The translations under genes were made by a program, and so were the position numbers. Under the pieces are notes generated by a model, which saw only the letters and a program-made list of their open reading frames with translations, had not been told where the DNA came from and ran no database searches. Source: Flagellimonas alvinocaridis (lineage in GTDB: Bacteria; Bacteroidota; Bacteroidia; Flavobacteriales; Flavobacteriaceae). From it: a stretch of 64,000 nucleotides of DNA. Below, one piece after another: positions 9,243 to 17,239 of this stretch. The stretch is from NCBI RefSeq assembly GCF_004916895.1, contig NZ_SNTZ01000010.1:46-64045 (forward strand), written 5' to 3'. Position 1 is the stretch's first letter. Each line of letters starts with the position of its first letter.

Positions 9243-10007
9243 ATGACCATTACCTTTTTGGGCACCGGAACCTCGCAGGGGATACCTGTCATTGGTAGTA
9301 AGCATCCTGTGTGTCTAAGCAAAAATCCCAAGGACAAGAGGTTAAGGGTATCTGTACTGGTTTCTTGGAAGAATTTCAATTATGTAATTGATTGTGGTCC
9401 TGATTTTAGACAGCAGATGCTAACCAATCCCATTGACCATTTGGATGGTATTTTTTTTACCCATGAACATGCTGATCATACGGCCGGCATTGATGATATT
9501 CGACCTTTTTTCTTCCGGCAAGGTGATATTCCCATTTATGCACACAAACGGGTCGTTGCTTCATTAAAACGGAGGTTCGACTATATTTTTGCTGATGAAG
9601 ACCGATATCCAGGTGCCCCTGCGGTACAGGTCAGCGAGGTACGGAAAGACGTCCCCATTGTATTGAAAGATTTGGAAGTTATTCCCATTGAGGCATACCA
9701 TAATCGACTTCAGGTTTTCGGATATCGGTTCAAGGATTTTGTATACCTGACTGATGTAAAACGGTTGGACGAGCAAGAAATATCCAAGATAAGGGGCGCA
9801 AAAATATTGGTGGTCAATGCACTTCGGGAAGAACCCCATCACTCCCATTTTAATTTGGAAGAAGCTCTTGCCTTTGCCAAAGAGGTTGGAGCCGAAAAAA
9901 CCTATTTTACGCACATTAGCCATATGTTGGGATTTCATGAAGAAGTAGAGAAAAAACTTCCTAAGAACGTACATTTGGCCTATGACAATTTGAAATTGAA
10001 GATTTAA
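9243..10007 (+). CDS. MBL-fold metal-dependent hydrolase (PhnP/RNase Z-like)
   Basis: 254 residues from ATG 9243; an in-frame ATG at 9231 adds four residues. I chose 9243 because homologues begin M-x-ITFLGTGTSQGIPVI. The metal-binding motif HEHADH is at about residues 74-79 and a further histidine follows in THISHMLGFHEE. The GTGTSQG start and HxHxDH resemble the PhnP branch, phosphodiesterases acting on cyclic phosphates, but substrate cannot be assigned. Cytoplasmic, no signal peptide. The next gene starts three bases after the stop, so the two are co-transcribed. Confidence 0.9.
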   Translation: MTITFLGTGTSQGIPVIGSKHPVCLSKNPKDKRLRVSVLVSWKNFNYVIDCGPDFRQQMLTNPIDHLDGIFFTHEHADHTAGIDDIRPFFFRQGDIPIYAHKRVVASLKRRFDYIFADEDRYPGAPAVQVSEVRKDVPIVLKDLEVIPIEAYHNRLQVFGYRFKDFVYLTDVKRLDEQEISKIRGAKILVVNALREEPHHSHFNLEEALAFAKEVGAEKTYFTHISHMLGFHEEVEKKLPKNVHLAYDNLKLKI

Positions 10008-10010
10008 ACC

Positions 10011-10505
10011 ATGAAGAACAAGATTTTTCTATACCTATTTGTATTTGCCGCCTTGTTGGCATTGTATCAATTTATAAGTGCCAGCAATCTACAGAAGGCC
10101 ATGACTGCTGATGTGGACCAGTTGCAGACCAAGGTGGAACAGCTTGAAGATTCCATTCAAAAGACCCAGTTACGATTGTTGGACATGCAGTATTTTTCCT
10201 TGGAAAACAATGATGATGCCTTGGCCTATTACGACCATCTTAATTTAGAAAACCCTGCCCGATATATCGAAGACAAATTACTGGAGACCAATGAAAAATC
10301 TGGAGACAACCCGTTAATTCCCTATGAAGGGATGGAAAGTGATTTTAAAATCAACAAGATAAAGGTGTTGAACCATAAATGGATCTTGGCAGATTTTTCG
10401 GATGGAAAATTTTGGGGTGATTTGATCATTAAATACGAGCTTAAGGATAATCTAGGAGTGGATTTCACCCTGGTAGATCATTTACTTTACACTCGAAGCA
10501 ATTAA
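10011..10505 (+). CDS. Membrane-anchored coiled-coil protein, unknown function
   Basis: 164 residues. An N-terminal hydrophobic segment (IFLYLFVFAALLALYQFI, about residues 4-22) anchors it, followed by a short coiled coil (about 30-65, heptad-like DVDQLQTKVEQLEDSIQ) and a globular C-terminal domain containing KINKIKVLNHKWILADF. It starts three bases after the MBL hydrolase gene. The last four bases overlap the end of the convergent esterase gene. Similar proteins next to this hydrolase are sometimes named hydrolase by transfer from the neighbour; nothing in the sequence supports an enzyme. Probably faces the periplasm. Confidence 0.82.
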   Translation: MKNKIFLYLFVFAALLALYQFISASNLQKAMTADVDQLQTKVEQLEDSIQKTQLRLLDMQYFSLENNDDALAYYDHLNLENPARYIEDKLLETNEKSGDNPLIPYEGMESDFKINKIKVLNHKWILADFSDGKFWGDLIIKYELKDNLGVDFTLVDHLLYTRSN

Positions 10506-11161
10506 AGGTGCTCCACCAACCACTTATGGAAGGAGTAAAAATTTTGCTGGGAAACCCCGTGTCCAATCGGAAATTCCTTATAAATATGGTCAACGCCAAG
10601 ATTTTTTAAGAAATCCGGGGTTCTTTGTGCCCATTCCAAAGGAATCACTTGGTCTACTTGACCATGGGAAGCATAAATGTGTAGGTCGCTAAAATCATTG
10701 TTCATATAGCCCTCCTTCAAAATATTTTCATCGATATAACCGCTAAGAGCAATTACATTTTTCACTTTTTCAGGATAGGAAAGTGCCACGGCATAACTGA
10801 GGATGCTTCCTTGGCTAAATCCTAAAAGGGTAATGTTTTCTGGATCTAAATCATAGGCATTAATAGCTTCATCTATAAAGCCCACGATTTTTTCACGGGA
10901 TTCCGATGCTTGTTCCGCATCGTTCCATTTACCGTGGGTCGCATCAAAATTGATGGCATACCAAGCATACCCGAAAGGGTCTAGATTATAGGGTGCCCTT
11001 GCCGAAATCACCAAAAGTTCCTCTGGCAGTTCGGAAGCAAATGAAAAGAGATCTTCTTCATTGCTGCCATACCCATGAAACATGAAAATAGCTGGTTTCT
11101 TACCGGATTCAATAGTTGATGGACGAACAAGGTATTCCAAAGATAGTGGGATGGGGGACAT
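10502..11161 (-). CDS. Alpha/beta hydrolase, carboxylesterase/lysophospholipase family
   Basis: 219 residues, the size of the YpfH/carboxylesterase 2 family. The oxyanion segment HGYGSNEEDLF is near residue 29, the nucleophile Ser116 is in GFSQG, Asp170 in HGQVDQVIP and His201 in GHGVS, giving a complete catalytic triad. No signal peptide, so it acts in the cytoplasm on short acyl esters or lysophospholipids; substrate unknown. It is the last gene of a minus-strand operon with the Tic20-like membrane protein, the dihydroorotase-like protein and the BatA-like protein. Its stop overlaps the convergent gene by four bases. Confidence 0.9.
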   Translation of the reverse strand: MSPIPLSLEYLVRPSTIESGKKPAIFMFHGYGSNEEDLFSFASELPEELLVISARAPYNLDPFGYAWYAINFDATHGKWNDAEQASESREKIVGFIDEAINAYDLDPENITLLGFSQGSILSYAVALSYPEKVKNVIALSGYIDENILKEGYMNNDFSDLHIYASHGQVDQVIPLEWAQRTPDFLKNLGVDHIYKEFPIGHGVSQQNFYSFHKWLVEHL

Positions 11162-11170
11162 GGGATGTTT

Positions 11171-11494
11171 TTAGGAAATAAAGGTAAACCATTTTTGAAA
11201 ATGCTCCCCAATAATGGGCAGGGGACTCTTCTTTCCTGATGAAGCTTGGGCGAGCCCATATACCAATAGCACTAAATACAATCCATAGAGAGGTAGGGTA
11301 AGGGATACGATTTGGCTAAAAGATAACACAATGGCCATGGCATGGAACAATAAATGTATGCCAAAGGCCTGCCTAATATGAAACCTGGCATATGCATTTC
11401 GAGGCTCCATATTCATGCTCATGGCAATCAAACAGCCCACTAAGGTGATATAAGCAACTATTGCTGTGGTTTTACCTGATTTGGCTTCGTTCAA
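11171..11494 (-). CDS. Tic20/DUF4870-like small membrane protein
   Basis: 107 residues with three to four hydrophobic segments (TAIVAYITLVGCLIAMSM; FGIHLLFHAMAIVLSFSQIV; LPLYGLYLVLLVYGLA) and conserved-type FHIRQAFG and a FQKWF end. Flavobacterial homologues are named import component or Tic20-like on weak similarity; biochemical role unknown. The codon at 11494 is TTG, six bases after the dihydroorotase-like stop, and an in-frame stop lies just upstream, so a TTG start is likely. Inner-membrane location is inferred from hydrophobicity. Confidence 0.82.
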   Translation of the reverse strand: MNEAKSGKTTAIVAYITLVGCLIAMSMNMEPRNAYARFHIRQAFGIHLLFHAMAIVLSFSQIVSLTLPLYGLYLVLLVYGLAQASSGKKSPLPIIGEHFQKWFTFIS

Positions 11495-11498
11495 AATT

Positions 11499-12752
11499 TT
11501 AGATTAAAATGTGATCATTATTGATTACCCCATAAACCTTACCTTTCATGGGCGCTCCCAAAAACATACTATTTTTGGAGGTGGATAAGATATGGTCCAC
11601 ACCGAAACTGTATTCCACTTCTGGGTCGAACAAGGTAATACAAGCCTTTTCGCCTTCCTTAATAACCAAATTCTGTAAACCAAAACGGCTATGCCCTTTG
11701 GTTAATATGGATATGGTTTCTTCCAATCCAAATATGTGATTTAGGGCCCCAAATGCAGATTCAAGACCAAGGCTACCATCGGCAGCATTATCAAACTCCA
11801 CCCTTTTTTCCTCAACATCTATGGGAATATGGTCAGAAGTAACATAATCTATAGTTCCATCTTTTATCCCTTTAATGAGGGCCTTGACATCTTGCTTGGT
11901 TCGAAGAGGTGGTGATACTTTAAAATTAGTATCAAAATCGCTGAGCATTTCATCTGTATGTACCAAATTGTGAATGGCGACACTACAGGTCACATCCAAT
12001 CCTTTTTTCTTGGCATTGGCAATCAGCTTAACAGATTCTGATGTGGAAATGGTGGGAATGTGCAATTTTCCTCCTGTATATTCCAGAATAAATAGGTCTC
12101 GGGCTATTTGAAGTTCTTCCGCCAATGATGGAATTCCCTTTAGACCCAAAGTGGTGGACATTATTCCTTCATGGGCCACTCCCACACCTTTAATATTCCC
12201 ATCTTGGGGAAAAGAAAACACTAAACCATCAAAATTTTGTGCATATTGCAAGGCAATTTTTAAAAGATTGGGATTGGCAACCTGTTTTTTAAAGTCATAA
12301 AAGGCCACTGCACCGGCATTCTTCATATCAAAAAGTTCTGCCAAATCCTTGCCTTCTCCTTTTTTGGTCAACGTACCCATAGGGTAAAGTCTTGTCGGCT
12401 TGCCGTGCCCACGCTCCTTTAAAAAGACCACATCAGAACTGGTATCGGGAACTGGCTCTGTACTGGAATAAAGGATAATGTCTGTAAAACCACTTTTTGC
12501 AGCTACATAAAGTCCATGTGCAATGGTTTCACGTTCCTCATGTCCGGGTTCGCCAAAACTTACGCCAGTATCCAGCCAACCTAGAGAGATATGGAGGTTT
12601 TTTAAATCGACCAATTTAGTGTTCGATGGCGCATCTATGGTGGCGGCAATTTTCTCAATAGTTCCTTTTTTTATAAGGATATCCCTTTTTTTCAAGTGTA
12701 GTTCCTTGTTGTCTGGGCACACTATTCTTGCAGCCTTGAGCAGAATGTTCAT
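11499..12752 (-). CDS. Dihydroorotase-like amidohydrolase, probably a pseudoenzyme
   Basis: 417 residues with overall similarity to type I dihydroorotase (PyrC), the third step of pyrimidine synthesis. The canonical DxHxHxREPG metal- and substrate-binding motif reads D61-T-G-V-S-F-G-E-P-G, so both metal histidines and the substrate arginine are lost. The later metal histidine of the HVST motif is also replaced (HIPTIST), while SDHIP keeps the Asp-His pair. I infer a non-catalytic paralogue, like the PyrC' partner that supports aspartate transcarbamoylase in Pseudomonas. The start at 12752 overlaps the upstream stop as ATGA, implying translational coupling. A true pyrC should lie elsewhere in the genome. 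Confidence 0.9.
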   Translation of the reverse strand: MNILLKAARIVCPDNKELHLKKRDILIKKGTIEKIAATIDAPSNTKLVDLKNLHISLGWLDTGVSFGEPGHEERETIAHGLYVAAKSGFTDIILYSSTEPVPDTSSDVVFLKERGHGKPTRLYPMGTLTKKGEGKDLAELFDMKNAGAVAFYDFKKQVANPNLLKIALQYAQNFDGLVFSFPQDGNIKGVGVAHEGIMSTTLGLKGIPSLAEELQIARDLFILEYTGGKLHIPTISTSESVKLIANAKKKGLDVTCSVAIHNLVHTDEMLSDFDTNFKVSPPLRTKQDVKALIKGIKDGTIDYVTSDHIPIDVEEKRVEFDNAADGSLGLESAFGALNHIFGLEETISILTKGHSRFGLQNLVIKEGEKACITLFDPEVEYSFGVDHILSTSKNSMFLGAPMKGKVYGVINNDHILI

Positions 12753-14671
12753 GGAATGAATTTTTGGATGATTACCTCTATCAGCGCAAAAAGCAACGCT
12801 AAAATAACAAACCATTTCCAATAAGCGGCAATATTACTTTCAGCGTCTAAATAGGTAAAAAGAGCTGCTATGGAGTCCTGGGTATTGGTATTGGGCAGAT
12901 TCTCAGTATCTAAATAGACCAATCGGCTTTCCGTTCTGGGATAATTAAAACTTATATTTCTTAGTTCCTCTTCTTTTTGTTTTATGGTATAGATGCCATC
13001 TTCAGTAGGATTTTCATCAAAAGTGAGTCTGACCTTATTGGGGAGATTCTGCTGTAGCGGGATAAATTCTTGATTGTCCTTTGAAATCCTTAAAATGTCG
13101 TCATGACCCATTTGTGTGGGAATATCCACCAATTCCTCCTGTCCCAATGTGTGCTGTATACGGGATTGCTGTAAACTTCGCATGGCCATATTATAAAATG
13201 TGGGAACGATTAATGGAGAACTGGTAAAATTGGAGTTTTCGGTTTCCAATGAGGACGTAAAACAATAAAAACCATTGATTCCCACCAAGAAAGGCTCGTT
13301 ATTGCCAAAGGAAAGTATCTGCGGTAGATTGGACTGCAACCTATAGTATTTTTCAACTTTTGGATATTGAAAATTGGTTACTCTTCTTTCAAAAACATTT
13401 TTATATAACGGATGGTCAAATGAAATGGAGGTTATATCAGCTCTATTTGGCACACCAGCAATTAAACTTGTATTGGAAAACCCTGAAAGAAAGTCATTGT
13501 AAGACGCCAATTCACTTTCTTCAGAGGGTATTACCACTATGGTCCCACCGCTATTTTTAAAAGAAAGAAGAATTTGTTGAAGGCTGTTGGGGACAGACCT
13601 CAAATTATCCAAAATCACCGTGTTTTGTTCATCAATGCTACTGTAGTCCAATTGATCCAAAGGAACTTTTCTGAAATCAAAATCATCTTCAGTGTATAAG
13701 CGTTTCAAATAATCACTGTTTGAGCTGCTTATGGCCAAAACCTTTACTTTTTCCTTGCGGTCGATATTAAAATAAAACTGATTGTCATATCCCAAACCAT
13801 TATCAGCAATTACCAGCCTTCCATTGATTTCATCAGTGTTGGGAATGGAAAAAATCACTTCGGATACGCCCGTGGCAGAAAACTTGGCGGCCGATTTTGC
13901 AATAAGCGAAGAACCATTATAAAGGGAAATGGGCAGTGCATCATCCTGTACTCCTCCGGATAAAAGCACAGTTAGACTGGACTGGACTGAAAAATCATCA
14001 TCCAAATAAATGGAATCTATGGAAACATTCGACAGGTTGGGTGAGCGAACAGGGACATAATAGGAATTTATGGTTGAATCCGATGTGGCTCCGTTAGATG
14101 CCATGCGCTGTTGAAAATCCGAAATAATCAGAAGATTTTTTACAGTACCGCTGGACTTTGAAAATAAAGTATTGGCCTTTAGCAGAATGTCATCCAGATT
14201 CAACTGTTTGTGGGAATACGAGAGAGACAGTAATTGGTTTTGCACGTCTTTCAGGTCTACATCCCTAAAAGAATGTTCATTGGTAAAGAGGCTAAAAACT
14301 GCCTCTCCATTAATATTTCGGATCAGGTCTTGAACAGATTTCTCCAAAAGGGATACCCCATTGTTCTTGGCCTGCATGCTGAAGGAATTGTCCAAATAGA
14401 TTACCATTTCCTTTTCTTGCAAAGCCGTTGCAGCAGAAGAAAAAGGCTGGGCAAACGCAATGATGAGTGAAGCGAGCAGCAGCAATCGAGTAGCCAGTAA
14501 AAGCCACTTTTTAAGTGTATTGCTTTTTCTGGACTCCGCCACCACTTTCTGAAGCATGGCCACATTGGTGAAAGGTGTTTTCTTGAACCGCCTTAATTGA
14601 AACAAATGGATTAAAACGGGAATGATGAGAAGAAATAGGGCCCAAAGGATTTCTGGATGTTTAAACTGCAT
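12749..14671 (-). CDS. BatA-like membrane protein with von Willebrand-type domain
   Basis: 640 residues from ATG 14671; a TTG two codons upstream is less likely. The N terminus (MQFKHPEILWALFLLIIPVLIHLFQLRR, described by residues 1-28) is the BatA/aerotolerance N-terminal domain TIGR02226 with two membrane helices (about 5-25 and 58-75). A VWA-like segment follows with YLDNSFSM (DxSxS-type metal site). A large extracytoplasmic region ends in a C-terminal membrane helix (WKWFVILALLFALIEVII). Proteins of this type are linked to stress tolerance and envelope integrity in Bacteroidota, but a specific role is unproven. It is the first gene of the four-gene operon ending at 10502. Confidence 0.9.
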   Translation of the reverse strand: MQFKHPEILWALFLLIIPVLIHLFQLRRFKKTPFTNVAMLQKVVAESRKSNTLKKWLLLATRLLLLASLIIAFAQPFSSAATALQEKEMVIYLDNSFSMQAKNNGVSLLEKSVQDLIRNINGEAVFSLFTNEHSFRDVDLKDVQNQLLSLSYSHKQLNLDDILLKANTLFSKSSGTVKNLLIISDFQQRMASNGATSDSTINSYYVPVRSPNLSNVSIDSIYLDDDFSVQSSLTVLLSGGVQDDALPISLYNGSSLIAKSAAKFSATGVSEVIFSIPNTDEINGRLVIADNGLGYDNQFYFNIDRKEKVKVLAISSSNSDYLKRLYTEDDFDFRKVPLDQLDYSSIDEQNTVILDNLRSVPNSLQQILLSFKNSGGTIVVIPSEESELASYNDFLSGFSNTSLIAGVPNRADITSISFDHPLYKNVFERRVTNFQYPKVEKYYRLQSNLPQILSFGNNEPFLVGINGFYCFTSSLETENSNFTSSPLIVPTFYNMAMRSLQQSRIQHTLGQEELVDIPTQMGHDDILRISKDNQEFIPLQQNLPNKVRLTFDENPTEDGIYTIKQKEEELRNISFNYPRTESRLVYLDTENLPNTNTQDSIAALFTYLDAESNIAAYWKWFVILALLFALIEVIIQKFIP

Positions 14672-14757
14672 TCCCAATGTTGATTGAACAAATATAGGGA
14701 TTAAAATAGTGAAGCTTCTTAAATTTTTCTGTTAAGGGAATGGTAAGACAGCATCTA

Positions 14758-15765
14758 TCAGCAAAAGAAGAAATAATCCTTCATGGGTAAATGTCCAAAC
14801 TTGGAAAAGTAACCCTTAATTTCCTTTTGGGCCGTCTCATTGGCTACAGTAACTATGCTTTGAGGAGTGTTCAAACGTTCTAAAAATTTAAAATGAACCA
14901 ATTCCTTGCCGTAGATTTTTTTTCCAATTTTCTTTGGATTGTCACACAGCCAGATAAAGTCAATTTTTTGCTTTAAAAGAGTTTTGGCAATGGACTTTCC
15001 TTTAAACCCAGCACCCCATACAACCAAAGGGCGTTCTGCATTGTGGTCCAACTTTAAGAAGTAGTGTAGTTTAATATCCAAAAAATAGTTTTGTGCATAA
15101 TGCTCATGGTTTCGGGAAGTTCTGGTATCGTAATCGCGCCATAAGTGGAGTATCTCCTTACATGGAATGATCTTTAGGTCATTTTCATAAAACCGAAAAG
15201 TAAGATCATAATCTTCTGGATATCGGTCCGGTCTAAAAGCATCGCATTTTTCAAAGTCATCTGTGTAGACCATCCAACAGGGTGAAGGGATAACACATTC
15301 TTTGTAAATCTCACTGTAATTGGAGCCTGTAGCCGTCAATTGGTTCAACCAAGATTCGTAGCGTTCATAGCCGTTACTAATGCCTCGGTCTGAAAAATAC
15401 TTCACTTGCCCAACAGCAGCATGCCCTTTTCCCGATTTTAAAAGTGATTGCACCATGACTTCCAAACGGTGGGGTTTCATAATATCATCCGAATCCATTC
15501 GGGTGACCAATTCTCCTGAACTTTCTACATATGCAGTGCGCAAAGCAGGAATAATACCGTTTCCAGAATTGTTGAGGACCTTAATCCGGTTTTCTTTTTG
15601 TACATAGGAATTTAATAATTCCAAACTCGTATCTGTTGAATGGTCATTTACAGCAAGAACTTCCCAATTGGGATATGTCTGTGCTAGGATTGAATCCAGA
15701 CATTCGGGAAGAAAATGTGCGGTATCCTTGAAGGGTATTAGAATGCTTACCTTGGGATTTTGCAT
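14758..15765 (-). CDS. Family 2 glycosyltransferase with C-terminal Rossmann-like domain
   Basis: 335 residues. Residues 1-220 form a GT-A fold glycosyltransferase: VSILIPFKDTAHFLPECLDSILAQTYP start, NDHSTD nucleotide-binding loop, MDSDD metal motif (DxD), and WMVYTDDFEK plus PEDYDLTFR as acceptor/catalytic region. Residues from about 245 (PLVVWGAGFKGKSIAKTLL) look like a GxGxxG nucleotide-binding unit with a CDNPKKIGKKIYG segment, a domain seen attached to sugar-modifying enzymes. It likely adds a sugar to an envelope glycan. ATG 15765 is clear. No glycan cluster surrounds it. Confidence 0.9.
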   Translation of the reverse strand: MQNPKVSILIPFKDTAHFLPECLDSILAQTYPNWEVLAVNDHSTDTSLELLNSYVQKENRIKVLNNSGNGIIPALRTAYVESSGELVTRMDSDDIMKPHRLEVMVQSLLKSGKGHAAVGQVKYFSDRGISNGYERYESWLNQLTATGSNYSEIYKECVIPSPCWMVYTDDFEKCDAFRPDRYPEDYDLTFRFYENDLKIIPCKEILHLWRDYDTRTSRNHEHYAQNYFLDIKLHYFLKLDHNAERPLVVWGAGFKGKSIAKTLLKQKIDFIWLCDNPKKIGKKIYGKELVHFKFLERLNTPQSIVTVANETAQKEIKGYFSKFGHLPMKDYFFFC

Positions 15766-15803
15766 ATTGCAAAGAAACTAAATCCAAAAGCAAATGCATT
15801 ATA

Positions 15804-16256
15804 TCAATCAAAAGGTAGCACATCTGGAGCAATATAATCCACTTTTGCTTTTTTACTAATAAAGACTTCTGGAGAATAATGTTGACCAAGAATTTCTTTG
15901 AAAGCCACTTTCAATTGTGGAAATTCCTCTATAAAATCGAAATAACTTGCTGACTTGGATTTTTTTATAAAATGGCGCACCATTTTTACGGAGGCTACGG
16001 TTATTGTTGTGTGAAATTTATCTCCATTGCCACACACTATGTCAAAATGTTTAATACCCGAACAGGTCTTTTCGATTGCCTTCTGTTCTCCAAAGTTTTG
16101 CAGGTATATCCATGCCAATCTAAGATGCGCTTCATGGTTGAAGAGTTTTGGATCTAATACTGCTTTTTCAAACGCTTCAATGAATTCTATATCACTAAAT
16201 TGGGAATGATGGGTATGCTTTTTAGCATACCATGGATTTGGATTTGTACAGGACAT
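15804..16256 (-). CDS. Conserved protein of unknown function (FNHEAHLRLAW family)
   Basis: 150 residues from ATG 16256; the frame extends seven codons to a TTG that I do not favour. The sequence is helical and soluble and has a striking histidine-containing block, LFNHEAHLRLAWIYLQNFG, and a later FHTTITVASVKMVRHFI segment. I recall similar short proteins in other bacteria without assigned function; the paired histidines could bind a metal or be catalytic, but this is a guess. It lies between a glycosyltransferase and a sterol-desaturase-like gene on the same strand. Confidence 0.8.
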   Translation of the reverse strand: MSCTNPNPWYAKKHTHHSQFSDIEFIEAFEKAVLDPKLFNHEAHLRLAWIYLQNFGEQKAIEKTCSGIKHFDIVCGNGDKFHTTITVASVKMVRHFIKKSKSASYFDFIEEFPQLKVAFKEILGQHYSPEVFISKKAKVDYIAPDVLPFD

Positions 16257-16324
16257 GGTATTTAATTTATGATACAACTTTGGGCAGAAAGACTCAGCGA
16301 TATATTATTTCTATTTGGGGAATG

Positions 16325-16370
16325 AAAAAATGCCACAGGAAACCTGCATCAAATGAAATTACCTGTGGCA
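16325..16370 (-). terminator. Hairpin terminator after the sterol-desaturase-like gene
   Basis: TGCCACAGG (16331-16339) pairs with CCTGTGGCA (16362-16370); on the minus strand the stem is followed by a T6 run (16330-16325). The loop is long (22 bases), but stem and U-tract position fit termination of the gene ending at 16385. Confidence 0.7.
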
Positions 16371-16384
16371 ATATGGTCAGAAGA

Positions 16385-17158
16385 TTACGCTTTCTCTGAA
16401 ACGTCTTTAAAAGTCAGCATTTCCCAAACCCTTTTAGAAGCTCCATTGTAGAAACCAGTCTCATTTGTATAGCCTTTTGGATTGTTGAAGGTTCCAAAAA
16501 TGATATCGAAAAGAGATATGTCCGAATAATTATACGCATGGATCCCTTTAGCATGGTGAATGGTATGGGCCTCTGGCCTTTGCACTATATATCCTATCCA
16601 TCTAGGTGTCTTGATATTGGCATGTTGAAAAATGGCCAAAAAAGTAGTAATCAAAATAAAGAGTGTTGCAGCTTCTGGGGTAAATCCGGCAACGACCACC
16701 AAACAAAGACTTCCCAATAGTGAAAAACCAATCATGTCCATTGGGCTAAAATAAAAAGCCCAGTAGCTGTCCATACGTTCCGCGCTATGGTGCATCTGAT
16801 GGAAAATTTTCCATAAGGTGTCATTCTTATGCATGGCATAGTGCCAAACGTACAGTCCAAATTCGTAAATCATGACCGCAACAAAAGCACCCCAACCAGC
16901 ACCTAGGGCTGTTAGATCAAATATTTGGTAATCCACCAAGTAGGTGTCCCAAATCAAGGGAAAATACGTAGATAGATAAAAAAACACCCCGAAGGATGCT
17001 AATCCTCGCAGTTTCCAATTCTTGATTTTTGGTAACTCCCGTGCTGGAAACAGGGCTTCCCAAAGCATCAATACTCCGTACATGCCCAATACAATCAAGG
17101 AGATAGGGTCTATGAGCACCTCCCACGGATTGGGCAAACTTTTAATAATTTCAAACAT
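16385..17158 (-). CDS. Sterol desaturase/fatty acid hydroxylase family protein
   Basis: 257 residues from ATG 17158 (the frame runs on to a TTG at 17197). Several membrane helices (PISLIVLGMYGVLMLWEALF; GLASFGVFFYLSTYFPLI) and the histidine clusters of the di-iron hydroxylase superfamily are present: WHYAMH, HQMHHS, and HTIHH. The family uses O2 to hydroxylate or desaturate lipids, carotenoids or fatty acids; the exact substrate cannot be read. A second member of the superfamily is at 46309. Transcribed alone with its own terminator. Confidence 0.9.
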   Translation of the reverse strand: MFEIIKSLPNPWEVLIDPISLIVLGMYGVLMLWEALFPARELPKIKNWKLRGLASFGVFFYLSTYFPLIWDTYLVDYQIFDLTALGAGWGAFVAVMIYEFGLYVWHYAMHKNDTLWKIFHQMHHSAERMDSYWAFYFSPMDMIGFSLLGSLCLVVVAGFTPEAATLFILITTFLAIFQHANIKTPRWIGYIVQRPEAHTIHHAKGIHAYNYSDISLFDIIFGTFNNPKGYTNETGFYNGASKRVWEMLTFKDVSEKA

Positions 17159-17239
17159 CTTGTCTAGTTTTAATGTGTTGTTCACCCCTATAGGCAAAAG
17201 TTTTCACCTTACATTGTAAGGAAGTTGCTGTAAGGACCA

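Noticed and set aside
9155-9379. N-terminal extension of the 494-aa protein
   Set aside because: It overlaps the divergent hydrolase gene and its -7 box; ATG 9154 restores a normal N terminus.
12753-12821. Longer start of the dihydroorotase-like gene
   Set aside because: It overlaps the BatA-like gene deeply, while ATG 12752 gives the standard ATGA coupling.
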